The notes beneath the pieces were generated by a model. That model was given only the letters and a program-made list of their open reading frames with translations. It did no database searches and was not told the DNA's origin. A stretch of 64,000 bases of DNA from Sporocytophaga sp. (GTDB lineage: Bacteria; Bacteroidota; Bacteroidia; Cytophagales; Cytophagaceae): the NCBI RefSeq assembly GCF_017745095.1, contig NZ_JAGHZZ010000004.1:124001-188000 (forward strand). Reading direction: 5' to 3'. Below, piece by piece: positions 45,941 to 54,300 of this stretch. Position numbers and translations under genes: made by a program. The first letter of the stretch is position 1. Each line of letters begins with the position of its first letter.

Positions 45941-46177
45941 TTATTTTTTTAATCCATATTCAAAGTCAAAAAAATCTGAAATAGGTGTATTTAAGCCTCT
46001 GGATATTTTTAAAAGTGTTGTTAGAGTTATGTTGGATCCGGTTGATGTAAGCTTTACAAGGTTTCCCTTATCTATACCTGTTTTGTGGGCCAGATCTTGA
46101 AAAGACATTTCTTGTTCCTGCCTCAATTGATTTATTCGTTCTCCAAGTTTCTTTAGAAATTCTTCGTCTGTTAACAT
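45941..46177 (-). CDS. XRE family HTH transcriptional regulator
   Basis: 78 residues from ATG 46177, which starts the HTH fold properly (MLTDEEFLKKLGERINQLR). The longer reading from 46273 would overlap the divergent gene and adds an unlikely leader. Helix-turn-helix: MSFQDLAHKTGIDKGNLVKL, followed by TLTTLLKISRGLNTPISDFF. The usual E-x-G after the recognition helix is replaced by TSTGS. It is the first gene of the strand that carries the Septu-like pair, so it probably controls that pair, itself or both. Confidence 0.85.
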   Translation of the reverse strand: MLTDEEFLKKLGERINQLRQEQEMSFQDLAHKTGIDKGNLVKLTSTGSNITLTTLLKISRGLNTPISDFFDFEYGLKK

Positions 46178-46226
46178 TCTGATTCCTGTTTGATATTCGA
46201 AGATTGAGAAAAATATTATATTTTTT

Positions 46227-46267
46227 GGTGGTTTATATGCCACCGATTGTTTTTTGCTATATATTTG
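46227..46267 (+). promoter_or_regulatory. Divergent control region: inverted repeat and -7 element
   Basis: GGTGG (46227-46231) and CCACC (46240-46244) form an inverted repeat around TTTATATG. A perfect TATATTTG lies at 46260-46267, 33 bases before the 111-residue gene. No clear -33 partner is visible. The region is shared with the divergent XRE gene. Confidence 0.45.
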
Positions 46268-46300
46268 CATCATAAACTTTTATCAACCAACACAAAAGCT

Positions 46301-46636
46301 ATGAAACAACCTCAACTCTTTCCCAAAAATCTCAACCTCGTTAAGCTTCCTGCTAAAGAAGAACTGACCATATTTTTAATTGCAGAAGATATAAGAAACC
46401 GAAAGATATCGAAGCGACTGGAGAAGGAGGGCTTTGATACTGCTTATGCCGGTGACTTAAGTAAGCTTGTCTTCGGCTTGCTGGGTATTGAGAACAGAAC
46501 AGACGGACTCTATGCATTTTATTTTAATCAGCTGGATGAGCATGCTATAGAGCTTGACCTGTCAGAGAATACAGAGCTTCATGAAAAAGCATTTTATATT
46601 TACAGAGAGCTGCTTGTGTGGAAATATGAAGTCTGA
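46301..46636 (+). CDS. 111-residue protein of unrecognised family (intact copy)
   Basis: 111 residues from ATG 46301; the in-frame ATG at 46247 would extend through the promoter region. No signal peptide or membrane segment; mixed alpha/beta look, with the N-terminal LFPKNLNLVKLPAKEELTIF, the basic IRNRKISKRLEKEGF and a C-terminal half of GLYAFYFNQLDEHAIELDL and HEKAFYIYRELLVW. I do not recognise a domain. Two decayed relatives occur in this window (32502-32626 and 48684-48835). It is divergent from the XRE regulator and ends at a REP palindrome. Confidence 0.65.
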   Translation: MKQPQLFPKNLNLVKLPAKEELTIFLIAEDIRNRKISKRLEKEGFDTAYAGDLSKLVFGLLGIENRTDGLYAFYFNQLDEHAIELDLSENTELHEKAFYIYRELLVWKYEV

Positions 46637-46640
46637 TAAA

Positions 46641-46668
46641 CTGGTTCAAGCGAGGACGCTTGAACCAG
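46641..46668. repeat. Perfect REP-type palindrome, probable bidirectional terminator
   Basis: Arms CTGGTTCAAGCG and CGCTTGAACCAG (12 bp, perfect) flank AGGA. It sits between two convergent genes ending at 46636 and 46686, which suggests a transcription-stopping role, but there is no T tract. The left arm is identical to the truncated element at 32055-32066. Confidence 0.7.
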
Positions 46669-46685
46669 CAGGAAATGGTTTATTG

Positions 46686-47078
46686 TTACTTTACTACCGT
46701 AGCTTCTAATTCTACGGTCAAAGTTGCAAAAAGCCCTTTCACTTCAAGCAGTGTAGTGGCTTGTTGAATACCGTGCTTGTGAATGAATGGCACATAAACG
46801 TCCATACAGGTGGTGAAAAACTCCTGCACTGATGTGGTGTATACATTTAGCCTTACAATATTTTTTGCTTCATACCCGGATGCGCTGATAAGCGTTTCAA
46901 GGTTTTGAATGGTTTGCACCAACTGTGAACGCATATCAGCACTGCTTGGTATGCCATTGGCGTCAATGGCTACTTGTCCCGAACAGTATAGCGTTCCTGA
47001 AACATTTTTAACTTCTACGGCCTGTGAAGAGTTTGTTTTTTCGCCCCAACCCCAGGGGTCAATTGTTCTTTTTTCCAT
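46686..47078 (-). CDS. RidA/YjgF family protein
   Basis: 130 residues, full RidA fold. GTLYCSGQVAIDANG corresponds to the conserved YxSGQxA element and LLEVKGLFATLTVELEATV to the C-terminal strands. The catalytic Arg of true RidA (in the IPTxxRxxV region) is not obvious, so it may be a divergent subgroup not acting as an imine deaminase. A TGACA-N6-TGTCA site lies 48 bases upstream of its start. Confidence 0.82.
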   Translation of the reverse strand: MEKRTIDPWGWGEKTNSSQAVEVKNVSGTLYCSGQVAIDANGIPSSADMRSQLVQTIQNLETLISASGYEAKNIVRLNVYTTSVQEFFTTCMDVYVPFIHKHGIQQATTLLEVKGLFATLTVELEATVVK

Positions 47079-47125
47079 TATAATTTTGATTTACTTGTTC
47101 AATGTTTCAAAATTAAGATTGGGTA

Positions 47126-47143
47126 CTGACAGCCTTGTGTCAG
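47126..47143. promoter_or_regulatory. Operator-like palindrome upstream of the RidA gene
   Basis: CTGACAGCCTTGTGTCAG: 6-bp perfect arms around GCCTTG, in the short gap between the WYL regulator gene and the RidA-like gene. A near-identical site lies at 48637-48654. Confidence 0.6.
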
Positions 47144-47157
47144 GGGTATGAAATGAA

Positions 47158-47847
47158 TTAATGATACTTGTCAAAAAACTCTTGCAAGGTCATTCCGTGG
47201 GGTTTAAATTTGTCGGGAAGCACTTCCAGTTTTATAATTCTGTCTAACCGGAAATAGCGAAACTCTTGTCGCAAGCGGCAGTAGGCAATCAATAGCCAGT
47301 TTTCTGTGCTTAGTAATGCAAATGGTTCAATGTCTCTGATTGTGATTTTGTTTTGCTCATTAATGTATTCAATTTTTGTAAGGCAATAATTTGTCAAAGC
47401 AAATTGTAAATCCGATAAACTGTTGCTGTTTCTTTCCCGGTTAATATTCTGGTCAAATCGGGTTCTTTCAGAAAGTAAGTCAGCTTTGACTTTTATGCTT
47501 TGTTTCAAAACCGATTTTATTTTATCTATGGCTTCTGTGTAATCTTTGATAAGCGATGCGTCCTTGTTTTTGAGAACTAATTGTTCAGCGATAATCAGTG
47601 CGTTGGCCTGTGCTTCGGTAAACATTACAGGTGGAACTCTGTAACCTTCCATCAGGGTATAGCCTTTTCCTTCTTCAGTCAGAATCGGAACGCCTGCTTG
47701 CTCCAAAGCTCTGACGTCCCTGTAAATGGTACGAACACTAACCGCAAACTTATCCGCTAATGCCGTTGCTGTCAAAAGTCTTTTCGTTTGCAACTGTGTT
47801 AAGATAGCAGTCAGTCGGGAAAGTCGTTTGGTATCGTTGTCGTTCAT
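47158..47847 (-). CDS. HTH_11/WYL-domain transcriptional regulator (YafY-like)
   Basis: 229 residues. N-terminal HTH_11 (about 8-60): LLTATALADKFAVSVRTIYRD, with GVPILTEEGKGYTLMEGY after it. The middle and C-terminal WYL domain (about 135-210) has the variant INEQNKITIRDIEPFALLS and WLLIAYCRLRQEFRYFRLDRI. Such regulators are dimers that bind inverted repeats; two matching palindromes flank this gene (see 47126 and 48637). Confidence 0.9.
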   Translation of the reverse strand: MNDNDTKRLSRLTAILTQLQTKRLLTATALADKFAVSVRTIYRDVRALEQAGVPILTEEGKGYTLMEGYRVPPVMFTEAQANALIIAEQLVLKNKDASLIKDYTEAIDKIKSVLKQSIKVKADLLSERTRFDQNINRERNSNSLSDLQFALTNYCLTKIEYINEQNKITIRDIEPFALLSTENWLLIAYCRLRQEFRYFRLDRIIKLEVLPDKFKPHGMTLQEFFDKYH

Positions 47848-47961
47848 TCGTCAAATTATCGGTGGGGATTTTAGGGTAGTGGCCTGTTCTGGAGTGACTT
47901 GAAACATCGCTGGTGTGGAAGGTAAAGCCCCTCGGATCATTGCATTGTCTAAGCTGTCTTT

Positions 47962-48543
47962 TTACCCGAATTGTTTTGGTCTCATTCCTTTGGCTGCCAA
48001 TCGTGCTATTTCTTCAATTCTCTTTTTTCTTGTTTCAATTCTTTTAGCAGTTACAACCCAATGCATCATTGTTATCTTAATTGACTTAGACTGGCTCTGA
48101 AAAAATTCCATTGAACTTTCATATTTATTCAGTTCAATTGTTAAATCCTCTGGTATGATCAATTCTTCAATATCCTGCATGATGTCCCATGTTCCATTCT
48201 GTTTAGCAGTATTGATGCTGTCTAGACCAGCTTTTGTCATGAGGTTGTTTTGGATAAGTCTGGCAACTTTATCTTTATTTATTTTTGACCATGTGCTATC
48301 CGGTTTTCTTTTGCTGAAATATTGCATATACCTTTCTTTGTCGATAGTCTTTTTAGTGCTATCTATCCATCCAAAGCAAAGTGCTTCATCGACTGCTTCA
48401 CTCCAGGTAAGAGAAGGAACTTTGGTGGATGTCTTATAATAAACAAGCCAGACAGACTGTTTAGACTGATGATTTTTTTCTAACCATTTTCGCCAGTCTG
48501 TCCGGCTTTTAGGGCAATATTTTTCTATTTCTTTTTCAGACAT
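47962..48543 (-). CDS. YdeI/OmpD-associated family protein
   Basis: 193 residues. WLEKNHQSKQSVWLVYYK, then PSLTWSEAVDEALCFGWID and STKKTIDKERYMQYFSKRKP are signatures of the YdeI (bacteriocin-protection, OmpD-associated) family; the C-terminus ends in the family KGMRPKQFG-like basic tail. Biochemical function unknown. An operator-like palindrome lies 93 bases upstream of its start. Confidence 0.85.
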   Translation of the reverse strand: MSEKEIEKYCPKSRTDWRKWLEKNHQSKQSVWLVYYKTSTKVPSLTWSEAVDEALCFGWIDSTKKTIDKERYMQYFSKRKPDSTWSKINKDKVARLIQNNLMTKAGLDSINTAKQNGTWDIMQDIEELIIPEDLTIELNKYESSMEFFQSQSKSIKITMMHWVVTAKRIETRKKRIEEIARLAAKGMRPKQFG

Positions 48544-48636
48544 TTCTATTTGTCAACAGTCTTTTTGATTTCAGTATGAAAGTAGCGCCTTCGTTGATTG
48601 GTCCATTGTCAATTGACACTAATGTATGTCTGACAA

Positions 48637-48654
48637 GTGACAACCTTATGTCAG
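48637..48654. promoter_or_regulatory. Operator-like palindrome upstream of the YdeI-type gene
   Basis: GTGACAACCTTATGTCAG: arms TGACA and TGTCA around ACCTTA, matching 47126-47143 in arms, spacing and the central CCTT. It is preceded directly by another TGACA. Confidence 0.6.
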
Positions 48655-48683
48655 TAGTAAGCAAAAATAATGGTATTGGTCAG

Positions 48684-48835
48684 AATTTATTCAAATCACT
48701 GTTTAGTTCTTTCTAATTTATTAAAAAAGAGCAGACGTCCTCTATGTATTTTATTTTAAAATAGATGGGGTTCATGTTATTGATCTTGATTTATTGGAAA
48801 ATAAAGCTCTTCACAAAAGATTATTTAATAATTAA
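48684..48835 (+). pseudogene. Decayed fragment of the 111-residue protein family (copy 3)
   Basis: From 48728 the frame reads RADVLYVFYFKIDGVHVIDL and then DLLENKALHKRLFNN to a stop at 48833-48835, matching RTDGLYAFYFNQLDEHAIEL and DLSENTELHEKAFYIY of the intact copy. Upstream, in another frame, NLFKSLFSSF may match DLSKLVFGLL. The N-terminal half is gone. The rest of the 48544-49005 gap shows no gene. Confidence 0.65.
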
Positions 48836-49005
48836 AGTGAGCCCTTTGTTTCAGATATTTACTGTCTGATCTTTTGGATCTTATGCATGTAATCTGAGAA
48901 TTTAGAAATCTCTATGTTCGATAAGTTTTTACCAGATATAAGAAATTGGTACAATTTTTATAGTAGTCGCAAGGATGATTTTTAAAAACTATAAATTAAC
49001 TTAAA

Positions 49006-49656
49006 ATGAAAAAGAATTTTTTATTCCTTATTCTCTTGCTTATATCTCTTAATTCCTTTGCTCAATTGGAGAAGGGGAAATTTTTTGTGGGAGGCAATTT
49101 TAATGTTTTTTCAACGAAAAGAAACATGCTAACTCAAGATACTTTAATAGATTGGGAAAAAGCATCGGGAGTTAATGTGAATCCTGCAGTTGGTTATTTC
49201 ATTGCAAACAATTTTGTTGTCGGACTTAATTTGGGATACAATCATGAGAGATTTGAACTTTATAACTCTTCAAGTACACATTATACAGATCGATCCCATA
49301 TATATTCTATTGGGCCGTTTTGCAGGTACTATAAGAAGGCAAGTGAAAAAATAGCATTCTTCGGAGAGGCAATATTTGATGTCAATTTCAATAAGCGTTA
49401 CACAAAGTATTCGGACAATAATAATTTAATAATAGAAAACAAAAGTACATACTTTGGACCAGAATTAAGGCCTGGAGTGGTTTATTTCGTCTCTTCTAAA
49501 GTTGGGGTAGAGTTAACGGCTGGTTCTCTTAGTTATTTATATATCATTAATAAAAATTCAAACAACGGAAATTTTAACGGGAATTATATTAATAATGATT
49601 TTAATCTCAATTTTCATCTTAAGGATATTAATCTGGGGGTATTTTTTTATCTGTAA
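49006..49656 (+). CDS. Outer membrane beta-barrel protein (paralogue 1)
   Basis: 216 residues with a signal peptide (hydrophobic core about 5-18, cut after SFAQ). The mature protein is built of alternating amphipathic strands with aromatic girdles and ends in IDLN-type LGVFFYL, a terminal Leu after aromatic residues typical of outer-membrane barrels. LEKGKFFVGGNFNVF at the N-terminus is shared with the next gene. Function unknown. Confidence 0.75.
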   Translation: MKKNFLFLILLLISLNSFAQLEKGKFFVGGNFNVFSTKRNMLTQDTLIDWEKASGVNVNPAVGYFIANNFVVGLNLGYNHERFELYNSSSTHYTDRSHIYSIGPFCRYYKKASEKIAFFGEAIFDVNFNKRYTKYSDNNNLIIENKSTYFGPELRPGVVYFVSSKVGVELTAGSLSYLYIINKNSNNGNFNGNYINNDFNLNFHLKDINLGVFFYL

Positions 49657-49734
49657 TTGTTGGTAATTGTATTTATATGAATGCCAAAAATGATTTGATC
49701 CATTCAATTTGATTTCTATTAAAATTATTCAAAA

Positions 49735-50325
49735 ATGAAAAGAAACTTTTTAATGTTGATGTTGATTGTAGCATCATTCAGCTCATTTGCCCAATTGGAA
49801 AAAGGAAAGATTCTATTTGGAGGAAATGTGTATGTACATTTGGAGCGCCCGAATAATGTATATGATTATTATCTTAAATCTAATGTCTTCGGGATCAATC
49901 CGGTTTTGGGTTATTTTGTAAATAATAATCTCGCACTGGGTATTAATGGAGGATATACATATGCCTATACAAAAGAAATAAAATTCAATTCACATAATTT
50001 CCTTTTAGGCCCCATGGTTCGTTACTATGTGAAAGCAAACGATAAATTTGCATTATTTGGCCAAGCGTCTTTGGATTTTGAAGTTGGGAGAACAAAACGA
50101 GCATGGTCTTCTTCTCGAAAGACTTTAACCTTTGCATTTAATCCGGCAATAAGACCTGGATTTGTTTATTATCCCACCTCTAAGATAGGGCTGGAGTTGT
50201 TGATGGGAGGGATAAGTTACAGGCATGAAACGAGCGAGACTTCTGAAAAGAGATCTACCATTGATAATTTTAATATTAACTTTAACTTTCGAAGTATAAG
50301 TCTTGGTATGTTCTTCTATTTGTAG
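49735..50325 (+). CDS. Outer membrane beta-barrel protein (paralogue 2)
   Basis: 196 residues, a clear paralogue of the preceding gene: the same signal peptide type, LEKGKILFGGNVYVH start, NPVLGYFVNNNLALGINGGY middle, RPGFVYYPTSKIGLELLMGG and the ending SLGMFFYL. The two genes are separated by 78 bases and probably arose by tandem duplication. Confidence 0.75.
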   Translation: MKRNFLMLMLIVASFSSFAQLEKGKILFGGNVYVHLERPNNVYDYYLKSNVFGINPVLGYFVNNNLALGINGGYTYAYTKEIKFNSHNFLLGPMVRYYVKANDKFALFGQASLDFEVGRTKRAWSSSRKTLTFAFNPAIRPGFVYYPTSKIGLELLMGGISYRHETSETSEKRSTIDNFNINFNFRSISLGMFFYL

Positions 50326-50353
50326 TTAAGTAAAGTAATCATATGACCATAAT

Positions 50354-50387
50354 AAAAAGAGACAATGTTCAGCATTGTCTCTTTTTG
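50354..50387. terminator. Bidirectional terminator between convergent genes
   Basis: AAAAAGAGACAATG pairs with CATTGTCTCTTTTT around TTCAG, giving T tracts on both strands. It serves the barrel genes (plus) and the gene ending at 50403 (minus). Confidence 0.85.
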
Positions 50388-50402
50388 TTGTTGATGGATC
50401 AA

Positions 50403-51074
50403 TCAATAATCCGAAAACGGATATCCATCCCAAGGCTGGTATCCTAAGATTCCTTTAGCAAATTGGAGATTAGTCCAGCAGTTATTTTTTTCAGGATAAA
50501 TCTCATCAAGTATGTTTTTGGCTTTATCAAATTCATCCATCCTGAAAAGCTCAATACACATCACTACTTTTACGACCCAGATGCGGTAATCAAATGATTT
50601 CAATTCATTCTTAATCATTCTACTTGCTTCCTCAAAATAATGATTGATGCATAAAGAACATGCGACCATTTCTAAATCTAAATCATCTTTTGCTAGCTGC
50701 AATGCCTGGTCCAGTGTTCGAATGTTATTAACAAATAGTTTGTTTGCATTGGCCTGCATATAAGGCGCCAGATAGTGAATAACATTTTGATAGGAATATT
50801 TTTTTTCTATAGCAGATTTGTCTTTTTGTAATTTATGAGTAGCGTCACTAATAATGAACTTAAAATTTGCAAAAGCTCTTTTCAATATATTGCCAGACTT
50901 GGCCTTCTTTAAGGCTAATGCAGCATTCATCAACTCTTGGTATTCATTGAGATAAGATAATTCAATTATTTCATTAAGCCACATCAATGCAAAACCTTCA
51001 AGTTTTTCTTTATTCTTAATCAAATTAAAAGTAGCATTTAGATATTGCAGTGCAAGTGCTTTTCTTTCTGTCAT
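50403..51074 (-). CDS. Orphan helical cytoplasmic protein
   Basis: 223 residues, almost entirely predicted helical with TPR-like spacing (YLNEYQELMNAALALKKAK and FDKAKNILDEIYPE). No signal peptide. The C-terminus GYQPWDGYPFSDY is aromatic and polar. No family recognised with confidence. Confidence 0.6.
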   Translation of the reverse strand: MTERKALALQYLNATFNLIKNKEKLEGFALMWLNEIIELSYLNEYQELMNAALALKKAKSGNILKRAFANFKFIISDATHKLQKDKSAIEKKYSYQNVIHYLAPYMQANANKLFVNNIRTLDQALQLAKDDLDLEMVACSLCINHYFEEASRMIKNELKSFDYRIWVVKVVMCIELFRMDEFDKAKNILDEIYPEKNNCWTNLQFAKGILGYQPWDGYPFSDY

Positions 51075-51306
51075 TATCTTGTAAGTATTTATACTGAGAT
51101 TAATCTGGTTTTATAATTATAAGTTTCAACTTAATTACATCTATAAAGAAAAGGCATACTTCTGTTTTTATGAAAAATCAGATTAAATTAAGGTTAAAGT
51201 TAATCAGACCGATATAATTTTTTATTGTAGTTATCCCTATTTCTTATCCAGTAAACTGGTATTTTTCTATGATTCTATCGAATTTTTCGATTTTTCATAT
51301 CTCTGG

Positions 51307-51339
51307 TTGATTTCATAAAAAGATATTTTTATAAATTCG
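51307..51339 (+). promoter_or_regulatory. Candidate promoter of the giant gene
   Basis: TTG at 51307-51309 and TAAATTCG at 51332-51339 (one mismatch from TAnnTTTG) are 22 bases apart, 58 bases before the start. The rest of the 51075-51397 gap shows no gene and no repeat. Confidence 0.35.
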
Positions 51340-51397
51340 TGCTCCTTTTTAAAAATTTCTGATTCATCAGAAACTCACCAAAGAAAATTCATCTTAT

Positions 51398-54300
51398 ATG
51401 AAAATTTTTAAAAGAATAGAGGCATTAGTTATTATTTCACTTGTTTGTGTATTTAACTCTGTAGCCCAAACTATAGCCGTTACTGCTCCGAATGGAGGGG
51501 AGAGTGCGTATGTAGGAAAAGTGTTTGCTGTCAAGTGGACAAGCTCAGGATTGTCGTCAAGCTTTGTAAAGCTTGAGTACTCTTCTAATAATGGAGCACA
51601 ATGGAACCTCATTGAATCTGGCGTGAACAACACAGGTACTTATAACTGGACGGTACCTTCCAATGTATCTTCACAATGCTTGCTAAGAGTGAGCGATTAT
51701 GGAGATGCCTCAGTCAATGATGCCAGCAATGCCGTCTTTTCCATCAAACAACCTTTTATAACAATCACATCGCCGAATGGAGGAGAAAACCTGACCGGTT
51801 GTGCAACACAAACCATCACCTGGACACAGGGCGGTGTGCGTGATTATGTAAACCTCTATTATTCCTATGATGGTGGGAACAACTGGATTTATCTCGGAGA
51901 AGATTATATAGGCGATAACAGCAATACCTTTTCATGGGCTGTACCTTCAATTGCTTCTGATAAATTCAGAGTTAAGGTAAGCGGCTACTATGAAGCAGAT
52001 ATTAAAGATTCAAGTGATGGAAATTTTAATGTAGTGCCTGCGGCTAATAAGCTTCAAATCACATCTCCGAATGGTGGAGAATCTTTTTCCGCAAGTTCTT
52101 TTCAGCAGATCAGCTGGACGAAAGTAGGTACGGTAGGGAATGTTTCTTTGAAATATTCTGTAAACAAAGGTGCGACTTGGGATTGGGTAAAAGATAAAGA
52201 TGGTAACAATGCAAATAATATTGCCAATACAGGTTCTTTTAACTGGTTGGTACCATCTGTGGCAGCATCAGGAAACTGTCTGATACAGATTTATGAATAT
52301 AACAAAACTTGTAATATTGATTATAGTGATACCTATTTTACTATAGATAACAGTCCTTCGATATCAGTAACCTATCCTTTCGGTGGAGAGAAGATATATT
52401 CGGGCAGAAACTTTACATTATACTGGAGTTCTTCCAATTTACCAACAACCTATGTAAAACTTGAATACTCTTTGAACAACGGAGGAACCTGGCAGACCAT
52501 AACCAACTCAACTTATAATTATGGCAACTATGGCTGGGCTATTCCGGAAGGGCTGAATTCTACAGAGTGTTTATTTAAAGTGAGTTCTGCGGATAATGCA
52601 GCTATTTATGATATTAGCAATCAAACTTTTACCATTGCTCCTCAGGTGATTCAGGTGACTGCTCCTAATGGAGGTGAGACTATTCAAGGTTGCAGTACCT
52701 ATAATATAACCTGGAATCAGGAAGGTGTACAAAACTATGTGAATCTGTACTATTCGATCAATGATGGAAAGGACTGGATTTATATTGGTGAAGATTATAT
52801 CGCAGATAATTCCAATTCATACAATTGGACTGTACCATCAATTCCTTCCACTGCGATAAGAGTTAAGGTAAGTGGCTATTATAATGCAAACGTAAAAGAC
52901 TCCAGTGATGCAGCATTTTCAGTTACGCAGGCTCCGAATTATCTTACGCTATTGTCTCCTAATTCAGGAGAGACTTTTCCTGCAAGTTCTATTCAAACGA
53001 TCACCTGGACTTCCACTGGTACAGTTGGTAATGTATCTTTGAGGTATTCTCTTGATGGTGGAGCTAATTGGGACTGGGTAAAAAATGCAGCAGGTACTAA
53101 TGCGAATAATATTGCAAACACAGGCTCATACGAGTGGATGCTTCCTTCAGATAAGCAATCATCTAAATGTTTAATTCAGATTTATGAATACAATAAAAGC
53201 TGTAATATAGATTATAGCGATAATTTTTTCTCTGTTAATAATAATTCTGTAATTACAGTTGCCTTGCCAAATGGAGGTGAAAAGGTGTATACAGGAAAAA
53301 GTTATTCATTAACCTGGAGCTCTTCAAATTTACCAACTACTTATGTAAAGCTTGCCTATTCTGTTAATAATGGCGCTACTTGGCAAACAATTGTCAATTC
53401 AACATATAACTATGGTAACTATAGCTGGGCAGTTCCGGAATCATTAAATTCAACACAATCATTAATTAAAGTTAGTGCTGTAGCAGATTCAACAATTTTT
53501 GATGTCAGCAATCAGGTCTTTACTTTTGCTCCACAGGTAATTCAGGTTACAGCACCCAATGGCGGTGAAAGTATTGCGGGGTGCAGCACTTACACAATCA
53601 AATGGAATCAGGAGGGTGTACAGAATTATGTGAATCTGTATTACTCTATCAATGACGGAAAAGACTGGATTTATATTGGAGAAGATTATATAGCTGATAA
53701 TACCAATTCATACAACTGGACAGTTCCTTCTCTTCCTTCAACCGCTATAAGAGTTAAAGTAAGTGGTTATTATAATGCCAATGTAAAGGATTCCAGTGAC
53801 GCAGCATTTGCTGTGACGCAGGGATCAAATTACCTTACATTAGCATCTCCAAATGGGGGAGAAGTTTGGTCTTCAAGTTCAATACAAACAATCAACTGGA
53901 CTTCGACAGGGACAGTTGGTAATGTGTCTTTGAGGTATTCTGTGGATGGAGGTGCCAACTGGGACTGGGTAAAAAATGCAGCTGGTAACAATGCAAACAA
54001 TATAGTAAACAGTGGTTCTTTCGAGTGGTTACTTCCTGCAAACCTGGTGAAGTCAAAATGTCTTGTCCAGATTTATGAATACAATAAAACTTGTAACATA
54101 GATTATAGTGATAATTTCTTTTCAATTAATAACAATCCGATTATCACCGTGGCAACGCCTAATGGAGGCGAAAAGGTATTTGCAGAAAGAGCTTATACCA
54201 TTAACTGGAGTTCATCTAACTTACCTACTACTTATGTTAAGTTGGAGTACTCTATTAATAATGGTGATACCTGGCAGGTCATATCTAATTCTGCTTATAA

